60,668 nucleotides of DNA from Bacillus massilinigeriensis (GTDB lineage: Bacteria > Bacillota > Bacilli > Bacillales > Cytobacillaceae), in contig NZ_LT630016.1 of assembly GCF_900111815.1 (NCBI RefSeq), positions 53,790 to 114,457 of the forward strand, in the 5' to 3' direction. The translations under genes and the position numbers were made by a program. This document shows positions 1 to 9,926 of this stretch, one piece after another. Each line of letters opens with the position of its first letter. Position 1 is the stretch's first letter. The notes under the pieces are model-generated. The model saw only the letters and a program-made list of their open reading frames with translations, was not told the DNA's origin and did no database searches.

Positions 1-1
1 T

Positions 2-739
2 ACAACCGATCCAGATTGTGGCTTCATGTCCAGGGAAAATAAGCAGGAGATGTTCTGTTATCTTGATCATCGAACAACCGATATGAAGTTCAATATCATT
101 ACTGATGCTTATGTTACTCCGGGAAATGTCCATGACTCTGTCCCTTATCTTTCTAGGCTTGACCGTCAGATGGATCGTTTTGGATTTAAGGTAGAAGCAG
201 TGGCACTCGACTCAGGATATTTAACAAATCCAATTTGTAAAGGACTTCATGACCGTAAGGTTTTTGGAGTGATCGCCCATCGTAGATACCAGCCGACAAA
301 AGGACTTTTTCCTAAATGGAAGTTTACCTATCATAAAGAGAAAGATGTTTACATTTGTCCAAATGGACAGGAGTTAGTTTATCGTACAACGACAAGAGAA
401 GGTTACCGTGAATATAAGTCAGATCCAAAGAGATGTTCCGAATGCCCCCTCCTAAAGGAGTGTACCCGATCAAGGAATACACAAAAGATCGTTACGCGCC
501 ATGTGTGGGAAGAATTCAAGGAGAAGGTTCGTCAAAACAGGCTCTCCCTCTCTGGAAAGATGCTTTATAAGTTCAGAAAAGAAAAAGTAGAGCGAAGCTT
601 CGCAGATTCAAAAGAACTGCATGGGCTTCGCTATTGCCGGTTACGGGGATTGCACAATGCGAGTGAGCAGGTCCTACTCACTGCAGCGTGCCAGAATATA
701 AAAAAGATCGTCACACACCTAGCAAGGCTAGGAAAGTGA
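2..739 (+). CDS. IS1182-family transposase, C-terminal part (runs off the left edge)
   Basis: The reading frame is open from the first bases of the window, so the gene begins upstream and only about 245 C-terminal residues are visible. It reads TTDPDCGFM followed by FCYLDHRTTD, the region around a catalytic Asp in IS1182-type DDE transposases, then a Cys-rich patch (CPNGQE, CSECPLLKEC) typical of the DDE_Tnp_1_6 type, and the conserved ERSFADSKELHGLRYCRLRG near the end, which carries the catalytic Glu. The protein cuts and pastes its own insertion sequence. It is a different element from the one at 56.6-58.2 kb. Family assignment is by motif recall; the IS right end could not be fixed. Confidence 0.85.
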   Translation, partial: TTDPDCGFMSRENKQEMFCYLDHRTTDMKFNIITDAYVTPGNVHDSVPYLSRLDRQMDRFGFKVEAVALDSGYLTNPICKGLHDRKVFGVIAHRRYQPTKGLFPKWKFTYHKEKDVYICPNGQELVYRTTTREGYREYKSDPKRCSECPLLKECTRSRNTQKIVTRHVWEEFKEKVRQNRLSLSGKMLYKFRKEKVERSFADSKELHGLRYCRLRGLHNASEQVLLTAACQNIKKIVTHLARLGK

Positions 740-805
740 GTGGCGATCTTTGTTTTTTTATGAAAAGGAGATATTAAACAGTAAAAAAGCTAAATGGAAT
801 TAAAA

Positions 806-879
806 TAAAAAAGCCTGTGGAAGAAATAAAGGTGCCTTTCTCCACAAGCTGAAAACGGCCCGAGGGCCGTTTTTTTATT
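806..879. terminator. two adjacent hairpins, the second a strong bidirectional terminator
   Basis: An imperfect stem (AGCCTGTGGA pairing with TCCACAAGCT) lies at about 815-850. A GC-rich stem ACGGCCC-GAG-GGGCCGT followed by seven T lies at 854-878. The second has T-rich flanks on both strands and probably ends transcription from the IS on the left. Confidence 0.7.
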
Positions 880-954
880 CAACGATTGGGAAATTTTCCA
901 ATAAACAGGATAATATCTTGGGAATCTTGACTATCGGCATCTGGGAATAATGCA

Positions 955-1060
955 ATCTCTCGAGAAATAACGTTATTCGACCAAGAATCACAACAATTCG
1001 ACCAAGTTTTTCGATGATTCGACCAAAAAATCCGGTAATTTTACCAAAAATACAAATTGG
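955..1060. repeat. 21-bp-period tandem repeat, core TTCGACCAA
   Basis: The core TTCGACC (last copy TTTTACC) starts at 976, 997, 1018 and 1039, exactly 21 bp apart, with a degenerate copy near 955. On the minus strand the array stays open and would encode a heptad of the type GRIxxxx; a 65-residue frame exists but has no ribosome binding site. I treat it as an intergenic repeat and not a gene. Similar 21-bp-period arrays with a different core occur at 13.8 and 38.6 kb. Confidence 0.7.
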
Positions 1061-1097
1061 GGAAAAACTCAACCTTAATCCTTCTAAAAAACCAGCC

Positions 1098-2006
1098 CTA
1101 TTCCCCTTTGTCTTCCTTAACTAGTGACTTGTGAATCCAGATGCCTGCCTGGGAGCCGTCCCCCATGGCTATTGTCACTTGCTCGGAGTGGGCAAGAATG
1201 TCACCTGCCGCCCAGACATGCTCGATATTCGTCATTTTCGTGCGTGGGTCAGCAAGGATATGCTTGTTCGTATGCAAATCGACACCAAGCCCTTCAGCAA
1301 GCTGCGACTTGACCTCATTGCCGCCGAATGCAACGAAGCCCCGTTCAGCCTCCACTTTCTCGCCACTTTTCAGCAAAACGCCCTGAAAGGCCGTATCATC
1401 TGCTAAAATACGATCAATCAGCTCCTCTACATAGCGAATTCCTTTTTCATCGAGCCGCCGGCGCACATCGCTGTCCACCTCTCTACCTTCATGGTTCACA
1501 AAGATAATATCTTTTGACCAGAAGCTAAGAATTCTTGCCATATTTGCGCCCGGATTGCCGGACCCTAGGACAATCGTTTTCTTCCCGGAGATTTCATAGC
1601 CATCGCAGTCAGGACAAACATACACGCTGTTTCCAAGGCAAGGCCTAAGTTCAGGCCATGGCGGAATCCGGTCCATCACCCCTGTCGCCAAGAGCAGGCG
1701 CCTGCATTCGTAACGCTGACCTTCTTTCGTTTCAATGACAAAATCGCTTTCCCGCTTTTCCACTGAAACAGCAGTGTCCTCCACGAACTCCACTCCAAGC
1801 ACGCCAGCCTGCTCTCGACCAAGGCGAAGAAGCTCCGGCCCGCTAATTCCGTTAGGATAACCGAGGATATTATGATAGTTATGGCAAATCGCCGAGCGGC
1901 CATCACCATCATCAATCACAAGCACTTTATATTGATAGCGCCCAAGCTGGATTGCAGCCTGCAATCCTGCAATTCCACCGCCGACGATCACCGTGTCATA
2001 TCTCAA
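1098..2006 (-). CDS. thioredoxin-reductase-like FAD/NAD(P)H oxidoreductase
   Basis: 302 residues from a TTG start with AGGAGG nine bases upstream. The N-terminus has the FAD Rossmann motif VIVGGGIAGLQAA. A CPDC pair (in VCPDCDGYE) sits where thioredoxin reductases have CATC. A second nucleotide-binding loop, VLGSGNPGANMA, follows, and the C-terminal VWAAGDI box holds the FAD ribityl-binding Asp. Length and order match the low-molecular-weight TrxB superfamily. The second dinucleotide motif is GSGNPG, not the usual GGGxSA, and CPDC is typical of TrxB-like side branches, so the substrate need not be thioredoxin. It stands alone. Confident on fold and cofactor; physiological partner unknown. Confidence 0.9.
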   Translation of the reverse strand: MRYDTVIVGGGIAGLQAAIQLGRYQYKVLVIDDGDGRSAICHNYHNILGYPNGISGPELLRLGREQAGVLGVEFVEDTAVSVEKRESDFVIETKEGQRYECRRLLLATGVMDRIPPWPELRPCLGNSVYVCPDCDGYEISGKKTIVLGSGNPGANMARILSFWSKDIIFVNHEGREVDSDVRRRLDEKGIRYVEELIDRILADDTAFQGVLLKSGEKVEAERGFVAFGGNEVKSQLAEGLGVDLHTNKHILADPRTKMTNIEHVWAAGDILAHSEQVTIAMGDGSQAGIWIHKSLVKEDKGE

Positions 2007-2496
2007 TATCCAGTTCCTCCTTTTTGTAAAAAAAACTACCTATGATAGATAGTTCCCTTATTCAGGAAGGGTAATCACCATACCGCTCTAATAGTGTAAT
2101 AAGCCACCCTTTTATTAGATCAGTCGACTTTGATTTACTTCCCTTTAAAGCAAATAGTTGTAATCTTTTTAGACTCTTCGATTAATAAATAAACACTCTT
2201 GCATTTATGCGCTAAATACCTAATAGGATATGAATTTCTTAATGAATCTTTTAACACCAAGTGCGATAGAGTCAAACAGTGAAAGGATAGGGCAGAAGGG
2301 AGAACAAAGGCCGTATCTTCTTTATTGCCTTTCCTAACAGTGTCAATACCCCCTATTTTTGTTTGCACCAACATGTCCAAATGCAGAATAATGATTTTTA
2401 AATATTCTGACAGGAGTGTACATGACAGTAGAGCGCCAAGTCTATCACATCCTGGCGGGAGACAAGTTTTTTTTCAGTCAGATAACGACACCACAT
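2007..2496. other. intergenic region without a convincing gene
   Basis: About 490 bases between the start of the flavoprotein gene and the niaP terminator. The longest frame (minus strand, 2135-2380, 81 codons) has no ribosome binding site. I see no riboswitch or RNA gene here. Confidence 0.5.
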
Positions 2497-2497
2497 G

Positions 2498-2538
2498 ATA
2501 AAAAAGCCCAGGTTTGCCTGTGGCAACCTCGACTTTTC
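2498..2538 (-). terminator. niaP terminator
   Basis: On the minus strand an AGGTTGCC / GGCAAACCT-type stem is followed by GGGCTTTTTT just downstream of the niaP stop codon. Confidence 0.6.
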
Positions 2539-2544
2539 TTTGGA

Positions 2545-3738
2545 TTATGCTAGTTCTGTATTTTTCGTTTCCGTTCCCCAGATGAGGACAGCTGCCACCC
2601 CAATGAGGATGGAGATGGTGAAAATCATGAATATCATCCCAATACTGACATCGTTCGCCATCAAATAGGGTACGAGCAGCGGACCGAGAATTCCGCCGAT
2701 TCTGCCGAAGGATGCAGCCATCCCTGCACCTGTTCCGCGAATGCTTGTCGGATATTGCTCAGGCGTGTACGCGTACAGCGCTCCCCATGCGCCAAGATTA
2801 AAGAAGGAGAGGAAGATGCCTGATGTGATGAGCAGCCAAAGCGCATCTGCCGACCCGAAAAAATATGCGCTCAATGCCGTTCCCGCAAGATACGTGACAA
2901 GGACAAACTTCCGGCCGGCTTTCTCGATGAGCCATGCTGCTGTGAAATAGCCCGGCAGCTGGGCGAGCGTCATGATGAGCACATACTCAAAACTCTTGAT
3001 CATGCTGAATCCTTTCATCACCATCACGCTTGGCAGCCAAAGAAACATACCATAATAGGAAAAAACAACGCAAAACCAAAGCACCCATAGCACAGCAGTT
3101 TTTTTCGCATGCTCTTTCGACCAAACACTCCAAATTGAGCCTCGTTCCACTTTCTTTACGGCGAGAAACTTTGGCGAATCAGGCAGGCTGATCCGAAGGT
3201 AAATCGCATAAAATGCCGGCAGCGTGCTAATCAAAAGCGCCCATTTCCAGCCGTATTCCGGAATGATAAAGTACGAAATCAACGCTGCAAGCAGCCAGCC
3301 AAACGCCCAAAAGCTTTCCAGCAGCACAACAACCCGGCCGCGCCTATCTGCGGACACGCTTTCCGAGACGAGCGTGGATGCCACTGGCAGCTCTCCGCCA
3401 AGTCCCATTCCAATGATAAAGCGAAGCGCCAGAAACACGGCGAGCGAACCGGCAAACGCAGAGACTCCGCTGCCGATTGAAAACAACAGCAAGGTAATCA
3501 TGAACACGTTTTTCCGGCCAACTCGGTCTGCCATCAATCCGAAGACAAGCGCCCCCACAGCCATGCCGATGGAATTGACGCTGCCGATCCAGCCCATTTC
3601 TTTGACGGACAAACCCCAGTCAGCCTGAAGCGCCGCAATGATGAATGCCAGCATACCAACGTCCATTGCGTCAAACATCCATCCCATTCCGGCAACGCCA
3701 AGCAGCTTCTTGTCCGAAATCGCCTTTCCGTCTCCCAT
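2545..3738 (-). CDS. niaP: niacin/nicotinamide MFS transporter NiaP
   Basis: 397 residues, about twelve membrane helices, closely matching my memory of Bacillus subtilis YceI/NiaP: GVAGMGWMFDAMDVGMLAF at the N-terminus, the MFS motif A loop GLMADRVGRK, the FIIGMGLGGELPVASTLVSE segment, and YTPEQYPTSIRGTGAG in the second half. It imports niacin-type NAD precursors across the cytoplasmic membrane. It is monocistronic with its own terminator. The promoter carries a repeat resembling sites of the niacin-responsive repressor NiaR, which agrees with the transport assignment. The start ATG has a GAGGGGG purine run upstream. Confidence 0.9.
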   Translation of the reverse strand: MGDGKAISDKKLLGVAGMGWMFDAMDVGMLAFIIAALQADWGLSVKEMGWIGSVNSIGMAVGALVFGLMADRVGRKNVFMITLLLFSIGSGVSAFAGSLAVFLALRFIIGMGLGGELPVASTLVSESVSADRRGRVVVLLESFWAFGWLLAALISYFIIPEYGWKWALLISTLPAFYAIYLRISLPDSPKFLAVKKVERGSIWSVWSKEHAKKTAVLWVLWFCVVFSYYGMFLWLPSVMVMKGFSMIKSFEYVLIMTLAQLPGYFTAAWLIEKAGRKFVLVTYLAGTALSAYFFGSADALWLLITSGIFLSFFNLGAWGALYAYTPEQYPTSIRGTGAGMAASFGRIGGILGPLLVPYLMANDVSIGMIFMIFTISILIGVAAVLIWGTETKNTELA

Positions 3739-3814
3739 CCAAACAACCCCCTCGCAGGTTTTTTATCTCTGTTCTATATTTCTTCTTTTATACCTGCTTT
3801 AAACTGCAAATAGT

Positions 3815-3843
3815 ATTCTAACACTTGTCTTGACACTTGTCAT
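3815..3843 (-). promoter_or_regulatory. niaP promoter with overlapping NiaR-like operator
   Basis: On the minus strand, -35 ATGACA (3838-3843) and -10 TAGAAT (3815-3820) are separated by exactly 17 bp. The spacer and -35 are filled by a repeat that reads ACACTTGT-CTTG-ACACTTGT on the plus strand. Niacin regulons in Firmicutes are known to be repressed by NiaR (YrxA) binding repeats of this general type; identity of the site is inferred. Confidence 0.6.
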
Positions 3844-3887
3844 TCTTTTATCGAAAAAGCTCCTCTTAACTTCTGCAGAATACAAAA

Positions 3888-3924
3888 AGCCCCTGTACAC
3901 CTCAACTGTGCAAGAGCTTTTCCT
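3888..3924 (-). terminator. terminator of the two-component operon
   Basis: The minus strand reads an imperfect stem AAGCTCTTGCACA ... TGTACAGGGGC followed by TTTTTG immediately after the kinase stop codon. Confidence 0.6.
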
Positions 3925-3928
3925 TCGT

Positions 3929-6105
3929 TTAAGCTATTAACTTTAGTGTTATCAGCACTTTGAACAGGTCGCCATCGACGCTGATTTCCATGCTTCCGCC
4001 GTGCAGGTCAACAATTGATTTAGCAATAGCGAGTCCTAGGCCTGATCCTTCTGTATGGCGCGATTCGTCACCGCGCTTGAAACGCTCAAACAGTTCATCT
4101 ACATTTTCGCTTAATTCGTACTTTGTTGTATTTTTGAATGCGAGGACTGCGTCATTGCCTTCCTTGCTGAGAGAAACAAACACTCTCGTATTGTCCAAGG
4201 AATACTTCAGGATATTGCCTATCAGATTGTCGAACACGCGCCAGAGTTTCTGCCCGTCTACTGCTGCAAACACAGGAGTTTCCGGAGCGTTCACCCTAAA
4301 GGTAAGCGGGGAAGCTGCAATCTTTTCGTCATGCTCAGCTAGCGCCTGCTGCAACAGCTGAACGATGTCGACTTTTTGCCTTTCGAGATCGACATTTCCA
4401 CTAGCCATTTTAGAAGCTTCAAACAAATCATCGATCAGCACCTTTAGCCGCTTTGACTTCCGGTCAATGATCTCCATATAGTCGACGCGTTCACTCTCGC
4501 TGACTTGATCATTCTTCAGCAATTCCGTGTACGTAATGATTGAAGTCAAAGGCGTCCTCAAGTCATGGCTGACATTGGTAATGAGTTCCGTCTTCAGCCT
4601 TTCACTTTTCGCCTGTTCATTCTGCGAAATTTCCACACCTGACTTTATTTTATTGATCGATTCTGCAAGCCTCGCAAACGCTGATTTTCCCTTTACAGGC
4701 AAATCAGGCCCCGGCCTTCCTGCGGCAATATCAGCAGCACTAGCGACAATTCGGTTAAAATAACTTGTTCGTTTCAACAAAATGATTGCTGCTGGGACTG
4801 CTATGAGCATTGTTCCGAATAATAGCAGTACAATCTCTTGATGCAGTATGGTTACCGCCAATACCCCGCCCATGAAAAATACCAATCCGAGGAGGAAAAA
4901 CATCTGGAATCCAATGCTCCGATCGAGGAAAACATCTTTCAGACCGTTCAATGTTTTTACAGTAAGACTTCCATTCACTTCTTCGCTGAAGCCGTTAGTG
5001 GAATTTAACCTAACAAATATCCTTCTCCACAGCCAGACAGCAAAAGCAGCAAATAACGCTCCGATGAACAAGCAGAAGATTGTCTCCATCCAGTCTACTC
5101 TCCATGTGAAAAGTATATTTTGACTGATGACTGCCGTACAGGCAAAGACTAGCAAACTCACCCCAGCCGCAGCACCAATCCTAATATCGACAGGAATTCG
5201 GTCTAAGAAAGATAGTCCATGCAGCCTCAATTTTTTAAACGTAAGAAGGCAGCCAATAAGTGCAAGAATGCTTGTAGTGATAAGAATCCAGAAGGTCTTT
5301 TGTGTTTTTTTAAAATCGTGATAAGAAACGATTAATGGATTGGAGTCAGGCGCAGATTTTGTTACAGCGATCCTCCCTTCCAGCGTTCTGTCCATTGTAT
5401 TGCGGATACCCATAGGCAGTGTTCCCGTTCTTTCCCAGTAAATATCAGATAACGAAAAACCATCATAATCTTGGACAAACAGCATGCTATCCTTGTCTAG
5501 GATATCCTTTGCTTCACTAACGGATTTCGCCCTAATATTTGTAAAAGCTTCACCCGTTTTATCATCCACCAAATAATATTTGTAGGCGGTCGCTAATTTT
5601 TCTACGTCTCCCCTGATGCTGCCCAGCGACTGATAATTACGATCAATTTCTTTTTCTTTCTCTTTGGTGATTTTTTTCGAAGGTATTCGTCATCATTGAA
5701 CACTTTTGTTACATCATCCAATTTGGCGTCACGTTCTTTTTGATAATAATCCGCAGCTTCTTTATTCCCGGAAATGTTAGCTTCACCAATTTTCCTTTCA
5801 TATTCTGCCTTAATATTTGAAAGCTGTTCATTATATTCGCCTTTTTCTATACGGTACTCGCTTAATTCCTCTTCTTTCACCTTGATTAATTCTTTTTTTG
5901 CTTCCTCCCATGTCATGCCATTCCATTCCAAGGCAGCATTGTCATAGATAAATTGCTCCAGTTCCATCTCAAATTGCTTTGTGTGAAAGTAGCTGCTATT
6001 AAAGTACTCCTGATAAAAGTAAGCTGCCACTGGACCGCATAAGCCAATAACAAACAGCAGAGCCCATCCGAAAAACAGCAGTCTATTTTTCCATCTTGTA
6101 TCCAA
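3929..6105 (-). pseudogene. sensor histidine kinase split by a one-base frameshift
   Basis: Two minus-strand frames make one kinase: 6105-5602 (N-terminal part, one membrane helix, then a charged extracytoplasmic helix) and the remainder to 3929. After the shift the sequence continues as KKITKEKEKEID and on into VDDKTGEAF. Four more membrane segments, a HAMP-like linker, the HisKA box NVSHDLRTPLTS and the ATP lid GSGLGLAIAKS follow. The break is at an A7 tract (5671-5677 as T7 on plus); eight A would restore about 725 residues. The start overlaps the upstream response regulator gene, as in an operon. It may be a sequencing error, a phase-variable tract or a dead gene. The signal sensed is unknown. 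Confidence 0.85.
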
Positions 6106-6775
6106 TTCCCCACACCACCTTTAAATATTTCGGATTCTTCGGGTTAATTTCGATTTTTTCGCGAATTTTCCGGATATGAACGGCAACGGTATTCTCTGCG
6201 TTGAACCCCGGCTCCTTCCACACTCGCTCATAAATCTCATCGATGGAAAACACACGGCCTGCATTCGTCATTAACAATTCAACGATCCGGTATTCGATTG
6301 GCGTAAGCTTCACTGCTTCTCCGTCCACCGTCACTTCCTTTGCCCTTTTATAAAGGCAAAGCCCACGCAAGTCAATCACACTTTCCCCACCTTCATATTT
6401 TCCGAGCTTCACATACCGACGGAGCTGCGATTTCACCCTTGCGATTAGTTCAAGCGGGTTGAAAGGCTTCGTGATATAATCATCGGCACCTACTTGAAGG
6501 CCGAGAATTTTATCAGTGTCTTCGCTCTTTGCGCTCAGCATGATAATTGGGATATTCTTTTCCTCGCGAATCTTAAACGTTGTCGAGATTCCGTCCTGCC
6601 TTGGCATCATGACATCTAGGATGATTAAGTGAACCTTGCTACTGTGAAGCACCTCAATCGCTTCCATCCCATCCTCTGCAAAAATGACCTCATACCCTTC
6701 GTTACGCAGGTAAATTCCGATCGCCTCGCGAATTTCCTTCTCGTCATCGACCACCAGCACCGTATACTTTTCCAT
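6083..6775 (-). CDS. OmpR/PhoB-family response regulator
   Basis: 230 residues. The receiver domain has VVDDEKEIREAI (acidic pocket), LIILDVMMPRQDG with the phospho-acceptor Asp at about residue 54, and DDYITKPFNPLEL with the conserved Lys. A winged-helix DNA-binding domain (residues 130-229) follows, including LTPIEYRIVELLMTNAGRVFS and VAVHIRKIREKIE. It presumably takes phosphate from the overlapping downstream histidine kinase and controls transcription. The start ATG has GGAGAGG upstream. The kinase reading frame is broken here, so as written the regulator would lack its partner. The general layout resembles VanRS/YkoGH-like systems, but the target genes are not evident. Confidence 0.9.
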   Translation of the reverse strand: MEKYTVLVVDDEKEIREAIGIYLRNEGYEVIFAEDGMEAIEVLHSSKVHLIILDVMMPRQDGISTTFKIREEKNIPIIMLSAKSEDTDKILGLQVGADDYITKPFNPLELIARVKSQLRRYVKLGKYEGGESVIDLRGLCLYKRAKEVTVDGEAVKLTPIEYRIVELLMTNAGRVFSIDEIYERVWKEPGFNAENTVAVHIRKIREKIEINPKNPKYLKVVWGIGYKMEK

Positions 6776-6970
6776 TGCTAACCTCTCCTTTACCTGACAC
6801 TATCTTAGCCGGAATATCTTAATATTCTCTCGGCATACTTCTTAAGATTTTCTTAAGTTCTTTTTTTTCTGAAAAAACGAACGTCTATGCTAGCATCTAT
6901 TATATAATGTGACTATTGGAAACAATAAGGTTTTCCGTTCGTTACATACTCGGTAAGGGAGCTGAAGAAA

Positions 6971-8218
6971 ATGAAAGAAGCGTTACTGGAAAGGTTCATT
7001 TCCTATGTAAAAGTAGACACGCAGTCTAACGAAGAAAGCAGCACAACGCCATCGACACCAGGGCAGCTGATACTAGCTCGCCAGCTTGTCAAAGAATTAG
7101 AAGCATTGGGCATGAAGGATGTGGGCATGGATGAAAATGGCTATGTAATGGCGACTCTTCCGGCTAACACCGATAAGGATGTGCCAGTCATCGGGTTTTT
7201 GGCGCATGTGGACACGGCGACAGATTTTACCGGTAAAAATGTGAACCCACAAGTAGTCGAGAACTACGATGGGAACGACATCATCCTGAACAAAGAGCTG
7301 GGGATTACGCTTTCTCCATCAAGCTTCCCAGCGCTCCCTTCCTACAAGGGCCACACGCTGATCACAACAGACGGCACTACGCTTCTTGGAGCAGACAACA
7401 AAGCAGGTGTCGCTGAGATTATGACAGCGATGGACTATCTCATACAGCATCCAGAAATCAAGCATGGAAAAATCCGCGTTGCCTTTACTCCTGACGAAGA
7501 AATTGGCCGCGGCCCGCATAAATTTGATGTCGAAAGGTTCGGCGCCAAATTCGCTTATACAATCGATGGCGGCCCGCTTGGCGAACTTGAATACGAAAGC
7601 TTCAACGCGGCTGCTGCAAAAATTACGTTCAAAGGACAAAACGTCCATCCTGGCACGGCGAAAAATAAAATGGTCAACTCGACGAAGCTCGCAATGGAGT
7701 TCAACAGCAAGCTCCCTGCCCTAGACGCTCCGGAACATACGGAAGGCTACGAAGGGTTCTATCATTTATCCTCCTTCCATGGAGATGTTGAAGAAACGAT
7801 CCTAGACTATATCATTCGCGACTTTGACAAGGCTGCTTTTGAAGAGCGGAAGAACACGATGAAAAAAATCGCAGCGGAGCTCCAAGAGAAATACGGCAGC
7901 GATGCGATCCATATCGAAATGCATGACCAGTACTACAACATGAAAGACAAAATCGAGCCTGTGAAGGAAATTGTCGATATCGCTCACGAAGCAATGACGA
8001 ACCTTGATATCGCACCAATCGTGAAGCCGATTAGAGGCGGCACGGACGGCTCCCAGCTAAGCTATATGGGACTGCCGACACCGAATATTTTTACCGGCGG
8101 AGAAAACTTCCACGGCAGATACGAGTTCGCTTCCCTCGATAACATGGAAAAAAGCGTCAACGTGATCGTTGAAGTTTGCCGTTTATTCGAAGAAAAAGCT
8201 TCATCCTCAGCGCAATAG
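6971..8218 (+). CDS. pepT: peptidase T (tripeptide aminopeptidase)
   Basis: 415 residues, the usual PepT length. M20-family zinc peptidase: FLAHVDTA holds the first zinc-binding His and catalytic Asp, [10 protein letters not shown] the bridging Asp, TPDEEIGRG the catalytic and zinc-binding Glu pair, TIDGGPLGE another ligand Asp, and [18 protein letters not shown] the last His. The lid domain ([11 protein letters not shown]) is intact. It releases the N-terminal residue of tripeptides in the cytoplasm. It is transcribed divergently from the two-component operon, and the start ATG is preceded by GGGAGCTGAAGAAA. It ends at a terminator shared with the convergent glucosidase gene. Confidence 0.95.
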   Translation: MKEALLERFISYVKVDTQSNEESSTTPSTPGQLILARQLVKELEALGMKDVGMDENGYVMATLPANTDKDVPVIGFLAHVDTATDFTGKNVNPQVVENYDGNDIILNKELGITLSPSSFPALPSYKGHTLITTDGTTLLGADNKAGVAEIMTAMDYLIQHPEIKHGKIRVAFTPDEEIGRGPHKFDVERFGAKFAYTIDGGPLGELEYESFNAAAAKITFKGQNVHPGTAKNKMVNSTKLAMEFNSKLPALDAPEHTEGYEGFYHLSSFHGDVEETILDYIIRDFDKAAFEERKNTMKKIAAELQEKYGSDAIHIEMHDQYYNMKDKIEPVKEIVDIAHEAMTNLDIAPIVKPIRGGTDGSQLSYMGLPTPNIFTGGENFHGRYEFASLDNMEKSVNVIVEVCRLFEEKASSSAQ

Positions 8219-8219
8219 C

Positions 8220-8266
8220 AAAAAGCACACGCCCTCGGCATCAGCCTTGGTCGTGTGCTTTTTTCA
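8220..8266. terminator. bidirectional terminator between pepT and the glucosidase gene
   Basis: AAAAAGCACACG and CGTGTGCTTTTTT form a 12-bp stem with A and T runs on opposite sides, so it can stop both convergent genes. It overlaps the last codons of the glucosidase gene. Confidence 0.85.
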
Positions 8267-9926
8267 TTTTGTATACTCTCGCCTCATAAGGCTTTAATTC
8301 CACATGGTGAAGGGGCGCGTGGTCTTCAATTTCATAATTGCTTAAAAGCAAATCTTCAAATGCAAGGCTTTCCCCCATGCCGCAAGTGAAGCTAGCCTGC
8401 TGTCCGGAAAGATTGGTGATCACCACAGCCTTTTCTCCATTCTGTTCCCTCGTATAGACAAAAGTTTGCGGATTCTCTTCGTCTCTGACTTCGTAACTTC
8501 CATAGACGAATAGATCGCTGTTTTTCCTTAGCCTAATCAACGCTTTGTAAAAAGCTAAAACAGAACGCTCCTCGTTAACCTGCGCTTCGACATTGATTTC
8601 GCGGAAATTCGGATTCACCTTCATCCACGGCGTTCCTGTTGAAAAACCGCCGTTTTCTGCTCCCGACCATTGCATCGGCGTTCGGGAATTATCTCGGCTC
8701 GAAGCCCAGATAATCTCCATCATTTCACTATGAGACTTGCCATCAGCTATCCCTTGGTTATACAAATTAATCGTCGCAACATCATTATAATCCTCAATCG
8801 ATTCAAACTGGACATTCGTCATGCCGATTTCCTGTCCTTGGTAGATGAACGGCGTGCCTTGCATGAGAAAGTACAACGCCGCAAAAGCTGTCGCACTTTC
8901 ACGCCAGTACTTGCCGTCATCTCCCCAGCTCGAAACCGCCCTCGGCTTATCGTGATTTTCAATGAAAAGCGCATTCCACCCTTTCCCTTCCATCCCTTTC
9001 TGCCAGCGAGTCAGCACTTCTTTGAATGCCCTAATATCAAGCTCTTTTTTCGTTTCGGCATCCCAAAGCGACAAGTGCTCAAACTGAAACACCATGTTGA
9101 ATTTCCCTTTTTCATTTCCTACCCATAGATCAATATCCTCGACGCTGACGCCGTTCGCTTCGCCGACCGTCATGATGTCATGCTTTGCGAAGGTCTCTTC
9201 CTTCAGCTCCTTCAAAAAGCGGTGGATTCCTTTAACATTCATATGCTTCGGGAAAGAGGACACATACTGCAATCCTTCTGGATTTGGCATATCAAGGAGA
9301 CCTTCTTCTTTTTTAATATGGCTGATCGCATCGACGCGAAAACCGTCAATCCCCTTGTCCAGCCACCAGTTCACCATTTCATAGAGAGCTTCTCTCACTT
9401 CCCTGTTCTCCCAATTGAGATCCGGCTGTTTTTTCGAGAAAATGTGAAGGTAATATTGACCCGTACCTTCATGATACTTCCATGCTGATCCGCCAAAAAT
9501 GCTTTCCCAGTTATTCGGCTCCTTGCCGTCCTTGCCATCACGCCAAATATACCAGTCGCGCTTCTGGCTGTCTTTTGATGATGCTGACTCAATGAACCAT
9601 GGATGCTCATCGCTCGTATGATTGATGACAAGGTCAAGAATCAGCTTCATTCCCCTTGCATGCACTTCCTCAAGCAGGAGGTTGAAGTCATCCATCGTTC
9701 CGAATTCTTTCATGATTGCATGATAATCACTGATATCGTAGCCGTTATCATCGTTTGGAGAATCATACATCGGGCATACCCAAATGACATCGATCCCTAG
9801 CTCCTTCAAATAGTCGAGCTTCGAAATAATTCCGGTTATATCGCCAATTCCGTCCCCATCATGGTCCATGAAGCTCCGAGGATAAATTTGATAGGCAACG
9901 GCTTCTTTCCACCATAAATTGTCCAT
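8241..9926 (-). CDS. malL: oligo-1,6-glucosidase / alpha-glucosidase (GH13)
   Basis: 561 residues from the ATG at 9926, which has GAGAGG seven bases upstream; an in-frame ATG 30 bases further out lacks one. Starts WWKEAVAYQIYPRSF, as GH13_31 enzymes do. Catalytic blocks are visible: DLVINHTSDEHPWF (region I), GIDGFRVDAISHI with the nucleophile Asp (region II), MTVGEANG with the acid/base Glu (region III) and FIENHDKPR with the transition-state Asp (region IV). It hydrolyses alpha-1,6 or alpha-1,4 bonds of isomaltose-type and malto-oligosaccharides in the cytoplasm. Its presumed sugar ABC transporter survives only as a permease remnant just upstream. The exact substrate (MalL versus trehalose- or sucrose-type relatives) is not provable from motifs. 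Confidence 0.85.
   Translation of the reverse strand: MDNLWWKEAVAYQIYPRSFMDHDGDGIGDITGIISKLDYLKELGIDVIWVCPMYDSPNDDNGYDISDYHAIMKEFGTMDDFNLLLEEVHARGMKLILDLVINHTSDEHPWFIESASSKDSQKRDWYIWRDGKDGKEPNNWESIFGGSAWKYHEGTGQYYLHIFSKKQPDLNWENREVREALYEMVNWWLDKGIDGFRVDAISHIKKEEGLLDMPNPEGLQYVSSFPKHMNVKGIHRFLKELKEETFAKHDIMTVGEANGVSVEDIDLWVGNEKGKFNMVFQFEHLSLWDAETKKELDIRAFKEVLTRWQKGMEGKGWNALFIENHDKPRAVSSWGDDGKYWRESATAFAALYFLMQGTPFIYQGQEIGMTNVQFESIEDYNDVATINLYNQGIADGKSHSEMMEIIWASSRDNSRTPMQWSGAENGGFSTGTPWMKVNPNFREINVEAQVNEERSVLAFYKALIRLRKNSDLFVYGSYEVRDEENPQTFVYTREQNGEKAVVITNLSGQQASFTCGMGESLAFEDLLLSNYEIEDHAPLHHVELKPYEARVYKMKKAHDQG

Noticed and set aside
875-1072. 65-codon minus-strand frame with GRI repeats
   Set aside because: It is the product of the 21-bp repeat, has no ribosome binding site and no independent support as a gene.
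2135-2380. 81-codon minus-strand frame
   Set aside because: No ribosome binding site, no recognised domain and isolated in a gap.
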